Below, piece by piece: positions 25,024-33,330 of a DNA stretch of 64,000 nt (its first letter is position 1; each line of letters starts with the position of its first letter). Source of the stretch: UBA6144 sp964399165 (GTDB lineage: Bacteria > Bdellovibrionota > Bacteriovoracia > Bacteriovoracales > Bacteriovoracaceae); the NCBI GenBank assembly GCA_964399165.1, contig CAYNPO010000019.1:1-64000 (forward strand), in the 5' to 3' direction. The translations under genes were made by a program, and so were the position numbers. The notes below the pieces were generated by a model. It was given only the letters and a program-made list of their open reading frames with translations, did not search any database and was not told where the DNA came from.

Positions 25024-25179
25024 ATGAAGAGAATCAGAACTTGGCAGCCAAAAAAGAAAAAACGTCTCCGTGACCACGGCTTCCTGAAGCGCATGTCCAC
25101 CAAGGGCGGAAAAGAAGTCATCAACCGTCGCCGCGCCAAAGGGCGTAAGCGCCTGACGGTAGCGACCGGCACGAAGTAA
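25024..25179 (+). CDS. rpmH: 50S ribosomal protein L34
   Basis: 51-aa highly basic protein read from ATG 25024. It matches L34 along its length (HGFLKRMSTKGGKEVINRRR, then AKGRKRLTV). Compared with E. coli L34 it has a two-residue insertion after MKR (MKRIRTWQP against MKRTFQP) and a slightly longer C-terminus. GGAAGGA lies just upstream. Its TAA shares one base with the rnpA ATG (TAATG), so the two are translationally coupled, the standard arrangement next to dnaA. Confidence 0.97.
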   Translation: MKRIRTWQPKKKKRLRDHGFLKRMSTKGGKEVINRRRAKGRKRLTVATGTK

Positions 25180-25538
25180 TGGCCCCAGGGCCCTCCCTCG
25201 GCTTTCCGAAGACCTTCCGCCTCACCCAAAAGAAAGACTTTGAGTACATGCGCGAGCGGAGCAGAAAATGCTCCGCCCCGCCTCTCATCGGTTATGTTAA
25301 AGACTCTCGAATGGGAGCCGCTCACGCGCGTCTGGGCTTGAGCGTTTCCAAGAAGCAAGGGAGCGCAGTGAGGCGAAACCGTATCAAGCGCGTTTTGCGG
25401 GATGAATTCCGTTTGAGTCAGGAGGCGCGATCCCTCCACGTGGACTTAATGGTTGTGGCGGCCCAGCCGGTGCAAGACATGGCATCGCTGCGCCAAGCAT
25501 TACGCGAGATCCTTGCGTGTGCGGCGAGGGTGCGTTGA
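25179..25538 (+). CDS. rnpA: Ribonuclease P protein component
   Basis: Protein subunit of RNase P, which trims tRNA 5' ends (119 aa). The conserved RNR motif is in SAVRRNRIKRVLRDEFR at about residues 63-79, preceded by LGLSVSKKQG. The N-terminal FRLTQKKDFEYMRE is typical. ATG overlaps the rpmH stop by one base; the stop overlaps the yidD start. Confidence 0.96.
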   Translation: MAPGPSLGFPKTFRLTQKKDFEYMRERSRKCSAPPLIGYVKDSRMGAAHARLGLSVSKKQGSAVRRNRIKRVLRDEFRLSQEARSLHVDLMVVAAQPVQDMASLRQALREILACAARVR

Positions 25539-25756
25539 GAATTCTGGCCCGTGCCATTATCCGCGCGTACCAGCTCCTCATTTCTCCCTTTCTCCCTCCC
25601 CGTTGCCGCTTCCATCCGAGTTGCTCACACTACGCCATGGCCTGCTTTGGACGCTTTTCCTTCCCTCGGGCCATGTGGTACACCCTGACGCGTTTATCTA
25701 AGTGTCACCCTTGGCATTCCGGCGGATACGATCCCGTTCCGGACGCCGACCATTGA
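25535..25756 (+). CDS. yidD: Membrane protein insertion efficiency factor YidD
   Basis: 73-aa protein of the YidD family, which assists YidC-dependent membrane insertion. Family hallmarks: IIRAYQLLISPFLPPRCRFHPSCSHYA, with the CRF.PSCS.YA core, and KCHPWHSGGYDPVP near the end. The chosen start is TTG at 25535, overlapping the rnpA stop (TTGA) with GGCGAGGG upstream; GTG at 25517 would add six residues inside rnpA. It ends 10 bases before yidC. Confidence 0.94.
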   Translation: MRILARAIIRAYQLLISPFLPPRCRFHPSCSHYAMACFGRFSFPRAMWYTLTRLSKCHPWHSGGYDPVPDADH

Positions 25757-25766
25757 GGTTCGCCCC

Positions 25767-27230
25767 ATGCCTTCAGAACAAAAAAACGCCCTCATCGCCG
25801 TGGTCCTTTCCGGTCTGATCCTTTTCGGCTGGCAGTTCTACTTCGCCCCCCAGAGCAGCCCCGCCCCACTGGAAAGCTCCACAGGCGCGGCTCCCGCCCC
25901 GATTCCTCCTGCGGAAGCCAATCCGGCTGGTCCTATAGAACCACAGGCGGGTGAAGCCGCCTTGGCTCTGACGCAGGGCGACCTCAACCTGGGGTTTACA
26001 GATACTTTGGCCTTCACACACATGAATCCCGCCCAAACCCGTTTTCCTTTCAAGGAGACGGTTGGTGCTGAGCGCCCCTTCCAGGTAGAAATCTCGGCCG
26101 GTGGGCAGGGATTCCGTCCTGCCCGCTTCGTCACGCTTGAGCAGAGCGCCACCCGTTGGGTGGGCGAGGAGCCTGCCAGTCGCGTGAAGGCGGTGGTGGA
26201 GTTCACCGGGCACGAGATGGTGGGCGTGCACCTGTCTTCGCCCCAGCCCTTCAAATACCGCCTGAGCTTCGCTTCCGAAGACAAGAAACTCGAGAATGGT
26301 CAAACCCGCACCTTTGCCTTCTATGACGACAGTCTCCGCCACTGGACCATTGGTGACGAGGAAACCTCCGATAGCACCGTCTCTTGGGCCGGGATCGACT
26401 TCAACTACCACCTATTCGGGGTCGTTTTCCCCAAGCCCACCAGCGTACTCACCAAGGGCACTACCGACCGTAAGCTTCAGGTGTTCCAGAACAGCACGGT
26501 GAACGAGCTTAAGTTCGACCTGCTATACGTGAAAAAGGAATATGGATTCCTCTCGTCCCTCGGGAACAATCTCAAGCACGCAGTGGATTTCGGCATGTGG
26601 GGCATCTTTGCCGAGTGGATCCTCAAGGGGCTCCAGTACTTCTACACCCTCATCCCAAACTACGGGATCGCCATCATCCTGATCACCTTCCTGGTGCGCC
26701 TCTTGACGTTTCCCCTGCAGTACAAATCTTTTGTCAGCATGAAGAAGATGCAGCTGGTGCAACCGGAGATGAACCGTATAAAGGAAAAGTTCAAGGACGA
26801 TCCTATGCGGATGCAGAAGGAGACCATGGAGCTCTTCAAGCGCTCTGGGGCCAATCCTCTTGGAGGTTGTTTGCCTCTGATCCTGCAGCTCCCCGTGTTC
26901 TTCGCCTTCTACAAGGTCCTTTACGCCGCGGTTGAGCTGGTGGACGCGCCCTTCTATGGCTGGATACACGACCTTTCCAACAAGGACCCGTACTACGTGC
27001 TACCGCTCCTCATGACCGGCGCCATGTTCCTGCAGCAAAAGATGACCCCTGCGACGGTAACTGACCCCGTCCAGAAGAAAGTCTTCATGTTTATGCCGCT
27101 GATCTTCGGCTTCATCATGAAAGACCTGCCGTCGGGCCTCTCCCTCTACATCCTCGTCTCTACCTTGTTGGGAATCGGGCAGCAGCTCCTCGTGTTCCGG
27201 ATGATCGGGGATAAGCCCGCCGTCGCATGA
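25767..27230 (+). CDS. yidC: Membrane protein insertase YidC
   Basis: Inner-membrane insertase (487 aa). An N-terminal signal anchor (ALIAVVLSGLILFGWQFYF) and a Pro/Ala-rich linker lead into the large periplasmic domain (about 60-270) found in Gram-negative YidC. The insertase core (about 285-480) carries the conserved arginine in LITFLVRLLTFPLQYKS and the signature GCLPLILQLPVFFAFYKVL. ATG at 25767; the stop overlaps the mnmE start by four bases. Confidence 0.97.
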   Translation: MPSEQKNALIAVVLSGLILFGWQFYFAPQSSPAPLESSTGAAPAPIPPAEANPAGPIEPQAGEAALALTQGDLNLGFTDTLAFTHMNPAQTRFPFKETVGAERPFQVEISAGGQGFRPARFVTLEQSATRWVGEEPASRVKAVVEFTGHEMVGVHLSSPQPFKYRLSFASEDKKLENGQTRTFAFYDDSLRHWTIGDEETSDSTVSWAGIDFNYHLFGVVFPKPTSVLTKGTTDRKLQVFQNSTVNELKFDLLYVKKEYGFLSSLGNNLKHAVDFGMWGIFAEWILKGLQYFYTLIPNYGIAIILITFLVRLLTFPLQYKSFVSMKKMQLVQPEMNRIKEKFKDDPMRMQKETMELFKRSGANPLGGCLPLILQLPVFFAFYKVLYAAVELVDAPFYGWIHDLSNKDPYYVLPLLMTGAMFLQQKMTPATVTDPVQKKVFMFMPLIFGFIMKDLPSGLSLYILVSTLLGIGQQLLVFRMIGDKPAVA

Positions 27231-28588
27231 TCTCCGATGGCGCGACGATCGTGGCCTGTGCCACGGGGATCCAAACCCCCGTGGCCATGGCGGTGGTCCG
27301 CGTTTCAGGTTTTGCCTCCCTCGAGGCCTTCCAGGACCTATTTTCCCGTCCGATAGCCGACCTGGCGCCCCGGCAGATGGTGCGCGCAAACTTGATAGAC
27401 AGGGAGACAGTCGTGGACGACGTCTGCCTGTGTTTCTTCAAGGCGCCCCATAGCTATACGGGGGAAAATCTCCTCGAGCTATACGTCCACGGCAACCCTC
27501 TCAACGTGCGCCGAATCTTGGCGCTTTTCGAGCGGAAGCCGGGTGTGCGCGGGGCGAAGCCCGGGGAATTCTCTCTGCGGGCCCTGCAGAACGGGAAAAT
27601 GACCCTTTCCCAAGTGGAGGGGCTGGACTTGCTGCTGAACGCCTCATCGCCCCTGGCGCTGAAGCAAGGCATGGGACTGTTGCAAGGGGAGCTCCACCAC
27701 GCCTACCTCGCGCTCTTGGACGCCTATAAGCGCCACAAGGCTTCCCTGGAGCTCTTGTTGGATTTCCACGAGGATGTGGGGGAGGAGGTGGGCCGTGCGC
27801 AGCTGAACGCCTCCTGGAACGAAGTTTGGGAGCTTTTGTCATCGCTGAAGCGGCGGCTCGACCCCGAGTCTTCACGCTTGCTCCGTCCCGAGATCGTTTT
27901 GGCGGGACAGCCCAACGCTGGCAAGTCCACACTCTTCAACCTGCTCTTAGGGGAGGAGCGTGCCATCACCTCCCCAACCGCGGGCACGACCCGTGACTAT
28001 ATCGCGGAGGACGTGCAAATCGGCGATGTGGTCTATCGTCTGGTGGACACGGCCGGCTTGCGTGGGACGGAGGACGCCATCGAGGCGCGAGGAATCGTCT
28101 TCACACGCCAGCGCCTGGCGCGCGCGTTCTTCTCCGTGCTTTTAGTGAATCCATTTGAGACGAATGTGGATGAGATTAAGCCATTGCTCCAGCACCCCTT
28201 TGATGTCGTCTGGGTGACCCACCAAGACCGGCCGGGGTTTCAGACTAAGCTTCAAGAGCTCGAAGCTGCCGGGGTGGTCCTATGGGGGCACACACCAAAA
28301 GCGTTGATCCACGAATGTAATATCGGTGAGTTGGAGAACGAAATAAACAAAAAGTACCTAGACAAATCGTGCCAGGCGCCCCTCCTCCTCGACCGCCACA
28401 AGGAAGTGATATCAGCATCTTACAGTATTGCTTCATCGTACCACAATATCCGGCAGTCTGAGTCGGATATTGCCATTCTTTCCAATGAATTGAATGCCTT
28501 GGGGCATTGCCTCCAAGAGCTTTTAGGGATAGTTTCCACCGACGAGGTATTGGACCACATTTTTGCCCATTTCTGCATTGGCAAATGA
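27227..28588 (+). CDS. mnmE: tRNA modification GTPase MnmE
   Basis: Partner of MnmG in making the xm5 modification of wobble uridine in tRNA (453 aa). N-terminal folate-binding domain, then a G domain with G1 GQPNAGKS (227-234), G2 TAGTTRDYI and G3 DTAG (274-277), and the C-terminal CIGK holding the catalytic cysteine. Odd point: the G4 motif, normally NKxD, appears as THQD (331-334), so guanine recognition may be weakened. ATG overlaps yidC by four bases. Codon use in the last 300 bases is more AT-rich than the first part. Confidence 0.95.
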   Translation: MISDGATIVACATGIQTPVAMAVVRVSGFASLEAFQDLFSRPIADLAPRQMVRANLIDRETVVDDVCLCFFKAPHSYTGENLLELYVHGNPLNVRRILALFERKPGVRGAKPGEFSLRALQNGKMTLSQVEGLDLLLNASSPLALKQGMGLLQGELHHAYLALLDAYKRHKASLELLLDFHEDVGEEVGRAQLNASWNEVWELLSSLKRRLDPESSRLLRPEIVLAGQPNAGKSTLFNLLLGEERAITSPTAGTTRDYIAEDVQIGDVVYRLVDTAGLRGTEDAIEARGIVFTRQRLARAFFSVLLVNPFETNVDEIKPLLQHPFDVVWVTHQDRPGFQTKLQELEAAGVVLWGHTPKALIHECNIGELENEINKKYLDKSCQAPLLLDRHKEVISASYSIASSYHNIRQSESDIAILSNELNALGHCLQELLGIVSTDEVLDHIFAHFCIGK

Positions 28589-28591
28589 TCG

Positions 28592-28607
28592 TGTTCCACG
28601 TGGAACA
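28592..28607. promoter_or_regulatory. parS: parS centromere site 1
   Basis: The 16-base perfect palindrome TGTTCCACGTGGAACA matches the bacterial ParB-binding parS consensus (TGTTNCACGTGNAACA type). It lies exactly between the mnmE stop and the mnmG ATG at 28608, and its GTGGAA half is the only purine-rich element available as a ribosome-binding sequence for mnmG. parA and parB are 2.5-4 kb downstream, and an identical second copy is in rsmG. Confidence 0.95.
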
Positions 28608-30455
28608 ATGACGAATTTCGACATCATCGTTGTAGGTGGGGGACATGCTGGCCTTGAAGCCGCATGGATCGCCGCGCAGTTCGATTTGCGTGTTGGCCTT
28701 CTCACGCTACCCGAAGTGGGTTTGGGTTCTGCTCCGTGCAATCCTTCGGTGGGTGGAGTGGGGAAGGGTCAGGTCGTTCGAGAGTTGGATGCCCTCGGTG
28801 GATTGATGGGAATCCTCGCTGACCGTGCAGGGATTCAATTTCGGACCCTCAACGAGTCTAAGGGTCTCGCAGTTCAGTCGACGCGTGTTCAAATCGATAA
28901 GGACCGCTATTCCGCGGAAGCAGAAAGAGTCATTGCCGAGACTCCGCAGATTACCGTTCTGCGCTTCAAGCTGCGTCGATTGACCCGCATTTCAGAGGGC
29001 TTTAGGCTCGAGGCGGGAGATCTCGTCTTCACCGCGAAAAAGGTCGTGATGACTGTTGGGACTTTCCTCAACGGGAAGCTCCATATGGGGCCGCAGCAGT
29101 CCTCGGGGGGGCGAATTGGGGTGGAGGCTTCCTCATCTCTAGCGGACGTTTTCCAAGAGATCAAAACGCGGCCGGTGCGTTTCAAGACGGGAACCCCGCC
29201 CCGGATCCTCCGCAGCAGCATCGATTTCTCCAAGATGGAAGAGCAACCCTCCGATCCGCAAACGCGGAACTTTCACTGCCTTCACCAGCCCCAGAAGCGC
29301 TATTTGCCCCAGGTGGCTTGCTATCTGACACATACGAACCAAAGAACCCTCGAAATCATACGCAGTAACCGCGATCTCTCCCCTCTCTACAATGGGCAGA
29401 TCCAGGGGACTGGCGCCCGCTACTGCCCCTCTATCGAGGACAAGGCTTACAGGTATCCTGATCGTCACTCACACCACGTCTTTGTTGAGCCAGAAGGGCT
29501 TGAGTTGGACACCTTCTACCCGAGTGGCATCAGTTCAAGCCTTCCCGTTGAGGTGCAAGAGCAGTTTGTCCGCACTATCCCGGGTTTAGAGTCCTGTGAG
29601 ATCAAGGTGCCGGGTTATGCCGTTGAATATGACGTAGTGGATACGACTGAGCTCTCTTTGGGGCTGGAATATCGGGCAGTGCCAGGTCTTTTCTTCGCAG
29701 GTCAGGTCAATGGCACCTCTGGTTACGAAGAAGCTGCCGGGCAGGGCTGGGTGGCAGGCGCTAATGCTGCCCTTTCGCTCTTGGGTCGCCCTGGTGTCTG
29801 GCTTTCTCGTCACGACTCCTACATTGGCGTCATGATCGAGGACCTAGTAGGGAATACCCGGGATGAGCCCTACCGCCTGTTCACTGCCCGATCTGAGAAC
29901 CGCCTGTATATTCGGGAGGACAACTCTTGTTTGCGGATGGCACCTTACCGCCAGCAGCTACTCGTTCGGCGCGAGCTGGACTCTTACCTGGAGCTCTTTG
30001 AGACCCAATCTCGGGTTCTTTCAACGCTTTGTGATGATTTTCATTTACCGGAGGATTCGCCGCTCCTGGAGCGGTTTTCCAGAGGCGAGACCCAGCGCTT
30101 GCAGCGTCGCATCTCCCTGGCCGAGCTCCTGAAGCAAGCCTGGCTGGATCCTGTTCGCACTTTGGAAGAGGTCTTGGCCGTTCACCAACTGGAGTTTTAC
30201 CCGGACATCGTCAGAACGGTCGCTATCGAGAAAAAGTATGAGGGCTACATAAAGCGCTTCGACGAGCAATTCGAGAAAGTGCGCCAAATGGATGGCCTCC
30301 GCGTCGACTGGGAAGCCATCACAGGTTCGCAAAACGTCTCTTTTGAGTGTCGTCAGCGAATCGCTAAGGTTCGTCCTGAGACTTTTGGGCAATTGAAGCG
30401 CATTGAAGGCATTCGTCCCGCCACTCTAGCTGTCGTGGCTTCCCGGGCCCTGTAA
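28608..30455 (+). CDS. mnmG: tRNA uridine-5-carboxymethylaminomethyl modification enzyme MnmG
   Basis: FAD-dependent partner of MnmE (615 aa). ATG at 28608 gives the expected N-terminus with dinucleotide-binding GGGHAGLEAA; an upstream in-frame start (28563) would translate through the parS site and mnmE end. Landmarks: NPSVGGVGKGQVVRELDALGG, TGTFLNGKLHMG, FKTGTPPRI, CPSIEDK, and GQVNGTSGYEEAAGQG. The C-terminal helical domain that binds MnmE is present. The stop shares a base with the rsmG ATG (TAATG). Confidence 0.97.
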   Translation: MTNFDIIVVGGGHAGLEAAWIAAQFDLRVGLLTLPEVGLGSAPCNPSVGGVGKGQVVRELDALGGLMGILADRAGIQFRTLNESKGLAVQSTRVQIDKDRYSAEAERVIAETPQITVLRFKLRRLTRISEGFRLEAGDLVFTAKKVVMTVGTFLNGKLHMGPQQSSGGRIGVEASSSLADVFQEIKTRPVRFKTGTPPRILRSSIDFSKMEEQPSDPQTRNFHCLHQPQKRYLPQVACYLTHTNQRTLEIIRSNRDLSPLYNGQIQGTGARYCPSIEDKAYRYPDRHSHHVFVEPEGLELDTFYPSGISSSLPVEVQEQFVRTIPGLESCEIKVPGYAVEYDVVDTTELSLGLEYRAVPGLFFAGQVNGTSGYEEAAGQGWVAGANAALSLLGRPGVWLSRHDSYIGVMIEDLVGNTRDEPYRLFTARSENRLYIREDNSCLRMAPYRQQLLVRRELDSYLELFETQSRVLSTLCDDFHLPEDSPLLERFSRGETQRLQRRISLAELLKQAWLDPVRTLEEVLAVHQLEFYPDIVRTVAIEKKYEGYIKRFDEQFEKVRQMDGLRVDWEAITGSQNVSFECRQRIAKVRPETFGQLKRIEGIRPATLAVVASRAL

Positions 30456-31093
30456 TGTTGGACTTCTCCTACCGCTACTTGCACCTTCTTAAAACCAAGT
30501 TCGCAGGTCTGAACCTCACTCGGATCTTGGGCGAGCAGGAATTTTACGAAAAACAGGTTCTCGACTCCATTTTACCTTACGAGCAGTGCCCTGAATTTAG
30601 ATCCCTGCTCGATCAAAGGGGGTTGATGGTTGATATTGGCTTTGGAGGCGGCTTTCCATTGCTACCTATGGCATTTCACTGCCCCCAGCACCGGTTTGTA
30701 GGACTAGAGTCCCGGTCAAAAAAAGTAGATGCCGTCCGCGAGCTGGCAGCAGAGCTAAAATTACCCAACGTGAAGGTCTTCCATTTGCGGGCAGAAGAAT
30801 TCGAGATCGATAAGGCCTGTGTAGTGACCTTTAAAGCCGTGGGCACAGTGATGGATTATTTGCCTGCGCTTACCATAACGGCATCTACGGATGTTTTCTT
30901 CTATAAGGGCCCTTCATACGCTGAGAAAGAGCAGCCTGAATTTGAAAGGAAGCTCGCGGACTTATGGGAATTAACGCTCAACAAAAAACTCGATGTGCCT
31001 GGCACTGAAGAGCGCCGCCTGGTTGGCTTTCGACTTCGAAATGTTCCACGTGGAACAACCAAAAACCTTGTCAAACTCAGCCGATCTCTCTAA
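30455..31093 (+). CDS. rsmG: 16S rRNA (guanine-N7) methyltransferase RsmG
   Basis: SAM-dependent methyltransferase acting on 16S rRNA (212 aa). The SAM-binding loop reads VDIGFGGGFPLLPMAF near residue 60, followed by VGLESRSKKVDAV; these match the family VDIGTGAGFPG and SRxKK motifs with moderate divergence. A parS palindrome lies within the coding sequence near the C-terminus, where it encodes VPRGT. Follows mnmG directly, the common mnmG-rsmG-parA-parB order. Confidence 0.93.
   Translation: MLDFSYRYLHLLKTKFAGLNLTRILGEQEFYEKQVLDSILPYEQCPEFRSLLDQRGLMVDIGFGGGFPLLPMAFHCPQHRFVGLESRSKKVDAVRELAAELKLPNVKVFHLRAEEFEIDKACVVTFKAVGTVMDYLPALTITASTDVFFYKGPSYAEKEQPEFERKLADLWELTLNKKLDVPGTEERRLVGFRLRNVPRGTTKNLVKLSRSL
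31042..31057. promoter_or_regulatory. parS: parS centromere site 2
   Basis: A second perfect TGTTCCACGTGGAACA, identical to the site at 28592, lies in the rsmG coding sequence 76 bases before parA. Two identical sites 2.45 kb apart, beside parAB, are strong evidence for the chromosomal partition locus near the origin. Confidence 0.95.
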
Positions 31094-31132
31094 CAATTGA
31101 ACCCACGTTTTCTTTCGGATGTGGAGCTTCAA

Positions 31133-32002
31133 ATGGCTAAAATTATTGCGATCGCCAACCAAAAAGGCGGCGTCGGCAAAACCACTACGGCCATCAACCT
31201 CAGCGCATGCCTCGCCGCAGCAGAAAGAAAGACGCTGCTGATCGATCTAGATCCCCAGGGCAACGCCAGCATCGGGCTGGGCCTAGAAAAAGACAAATTT
31301 GCTCAACTAAATATCTACCACGCTTTGATCGGCGAAGAGTCGATCGAAAACTGCCTCTATAGGACCGAGCTGCCGGGCCTCGACATCTGTCCCTCCGACA
31401 ACAACCTCATTGGCGCTGAAATCGAACTGGTGAGCGCCTTCGCCCGGGAAGCCAAGCTCAAGTCCGCGCTTGAGCCGCTGATGGATAAGTACGACTACAT
31501 TATCATCGACTGCGCTCCTTCCCTGAATTTGCTCACGGTGAACGCCCTGAACGCCGCCCACTCTTTCCTGGTGCCCATGCAGACTGAGTTTCTGGCGATG
31601 GAAGGCCTCTCTCAGCTGTTGAATACCGTGCGCCTAATCCGCGCCAGCCTCAACCCCGGCTTGCAGCTCGAGGGCATCCTGCTCACCATGTACGATTCGC
31701 GCAATAACCTCTCCAAGCTGGTTGCACAGGACCTGATGAACCACTTCAAAGACGACATTATGAAGTCGATCATCCCCCGCAACGTGAAGCTGTCGGAGTG
31801 CCCCTCCCATGGCAAACCCATCATCCTGTACGACATCGCCTCCAAGGGCAGCGAGGCTTATCTGTCGCTCGCCAAAGAGGTGATCCTGAAAACAGAGGGC
31901 CCAAAAACCCTGGGGGGTGTCGCGGAAGCCGCTCCCAAAGCCCCATCACGCGAACTGCCGCCCGCCATCCCGTCTTTTGACGATTACGAGATCCAACGAT
32001 GA
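31133..32002 (+). CDS. parA: Chromosome partitioning ATPase ParA (Soj)
   Basis: Deviant Walker A ATPase that segregates ParB-parS complexes (289 aa). ATG at 31133 is chosen because it gives MAKIIAIANQKGGVGKTTTA and has GGAG upstream. Motifs: KGGVGKTT, IDLDPQGNAS, and YIIIDCAPSLNLLTVNAL. A Pro/Ala-rich tail of about 35 residues follows the ATPase domain. The stop overlaps an ATG (ATGA) that precedes the more likely parB start. Confidence 0.97.
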   Translation: MAKIIAIANQKGGVGKTTTAINLSACLAAAERKTLLIDLDPQGNASIGLGLEKDKFAQLNIYHALIGEESIENCLYRTELPGLDICPSDNNLIGAEIELVSAFAREAKLKSALEPLMDKYDYIIIDCAPSLNLLTVNALNAAHSFLVPMQTEFLAMEGLSQLLNTVRLIRASLNPGLQLEGILLTMYDSRNNLSKLVAQDLMNHFKDDIMKSIIPRNVKLSECPSHGKPIILYDIASKGSEAYLSLAKEVILKTEGPKTLGGVAEAAPKAPSRELPPAIPSFDDYEIQR

Positions 32003-32013
32003 GAGGAGACAGC

Positions 32014-32916
32014 ATGAAACAGAAGCCGCAACTTGGAAAAGGCATGGCCGCTCTCCTCGGGGGCATCCCCGCCGCTCAGCCGGAATCGTTGGCCCGTCCA
32101 ACCGACGCTCGTGCCGAGAAAGCCGTGGGCGAAAGCCAGCCGCTTATGGTGCCGCTGGAAAACGTAATCCCCAATCGCGGGCAGCCCCGCAAGATCTTTA
32201 AGGAGAAAGAACTGGTGGAGCTCTCCGAGTCCATCAAAGAGAACGGCATCATCCAGCCGATCCTGGTGAGTGAGTCGGGTGACGGCCGCTTCGAACTGAT
32301 CGCCGGCGAGCGCCGCCTGCGCGCCGCCAAGTTGGCAGGCTTAGAGCGCGTGCCTGTGCTGGTCAAGCGTGCGACTAAGAAAGACGGCATGGTCATGGCC
32401 ATCATCGAGAACGTGCAACGTTCCGACCTGAACTGCGTGGAGGAGGGCCTCGCCTACTTTCAGCTGATGAACGAATTCGGCTTGACCCAGGAAGAGGTTT
32501 CGAAAAAAGTCGGCAAAGAGCGCTCCACCGTCGCCAACTTCCTGCGCATCCTAAAGCTGCCCAAAGACGTGATCATCCTCCTCAACAAGGAGCAGCTCAG
32601 CTTCGGCCACGCTAAAGTCCTGGTGGGCCTCTCCGACGACGAGCTTGTGAAGCGCCTCGCCAATGAAGCGGTAACCAAGGCCCTGTCCGTGCGCGAACTC
32701 GAAGAACTCGCCAAGAAGAGCCGCGTGCCCGCTAGGCCGGCGAAGGATGGTCGCCCGTTCGTAGGCGAGCGTTACGCTCAGCTTCGTGAGCGCTTGGAGA
32801 AAAAGACCGGCTTTCACTTCGGCCTGAAAACCGGGAAAAACGGCTCGGGTTCGATTACAATTAAATTCAGCAACGAAGCGGAATTCAACGACATTTACAG
32901 CTATCTGCTGAAGTAA
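32014..32916 (+). CDS. parB: Chromosome partitioning protein ParB
   Basis: CTP-dependent clamp that loads at parS (300 aa). The ATG at 32014 follows GAGGAGA and gives the typical start MKQKPQLGKGMAALLGG; the ATG at 31999 adds five residues. N-terminal CTP-binding domain with AGERRLRAAKLAG and IENVQRSDLNCVEEG, then the HTH domain (LTQEEVSKKVGKERSTVANFLR), then a C-terminal dimerisation region ending NDIYSYLLK. Paired with parA and two parS sites. Confidence 0.97.
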   Translation: MKQKPQLGKGMAALLGGIPAAQPESLARPTDARAEKAVGESQPLMVPLENVIPNRGQPRKIFKEKELVELSESIKENGIIQPILVSESGDGRFELIAGERRLRAAKLAGLERVPVLVKRATKKDGMVMAIIENVQRSDLNCVEEGLAYFQLMNEFGLTQEEVSKKVGKERSTVANFLRILKLPKDVIILLNKEQLSFGHAKVLVGLSDDELVKRLANEAVTKALSVRELEELAKKSRVPARPAKDGRPFVGERYAQLRERLEKKTGFHFGLKTGKNGSGSITIKFSNEAEFNDIYSYLLK

Positions 32917-32923
32917 GGACATC

Positions 32924-33259
32924 GTGGCGAAGCGGAACGAAATTTGCGCCATCATCGAAGAAGGCTGCAAGTTTGAAGGCAACCTCTCCTTCAGTGGCGT
33001 GGTGCGTATCGCGGGCGTGGTGTCCGGTTCCGTCTTCTCTAACGATACTCTGATCATTTCGGAAGGCGCGGTAATCAACGCCGACATCAACGCTAACGTC
33101 GTAATTATCTCGGGTTCCGTGAAGGGCAACGTAAAGGCGTCTTCCCGTGTGGAGATTCGACGCCCAGCGCGCTTCGAAGGGACAGTGTTTTCACCATCCC
33201 TCATCGTGGAGGAAGGAGTGATCTTCCACGGCGTAACGAAGATGAAAGAGAAAAAATAA
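32924..33259 (+). CDS. Bactofilin-family cytoskeletal protein
   Basis: 111-aa protein with GTG start. Its centre is the bactofilin beta-helix repeat pattern (GNLSFSGVVRIAGVVSGSVFS, then LIISEGAVINADINANVVIISGSVKGNVKASSRVEI), with short polar ends. Bactofilins polymerise without nucleotides and scaffold cell-wall or partition machinery. It is 7 bases after parB, and a bactofilin beside parAB is a known arrangement in delta-type bacteria, suggesting a link to origin positioning. Confidence 0.9.
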   Translation: MAKRNEICAIIEEGCKFEGNLSFSGVVRIAGVVSGSVFSNDTLIISEGAVINADINANVVIISGSVKGNVKASSRVEIRRPARFEGTVFSPSLIVEEGVIFHGVTKMKEKK

Positions 33260-33264
33260 CGCCC

Positions 33265-33330
33265 TTGACGTAACTGCCCCCCCCCGTCTATTTAATTACA
33301 GCTAATTATCTAACCATCGGGACCCTTTTC
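33265..33330 (+). promoter_or_regulatory. Candidate promoter of the atpF'-atpC operon
   Basis: The gap between bactofilin and the ATP synthase genes contains TTGACG (33265-33270) as a plausible -35 and an AT-rich TATTTAAT (33289-33296) about 18 bases later as a weak -10. A run of nine C (33277-33285) fills the spacer, so the -35 to -10 distance depends on the homopolymer length. GGGACC near 33320 may serve as the ribosome-binding site. Confidence 0.5.

Noticed and set aside
25435..25444. Possible third parS in rnpA (TCCACGTGGA)
   Set aside because: Only the central ten bases match; the outer bases of the 16-mer are wrong.
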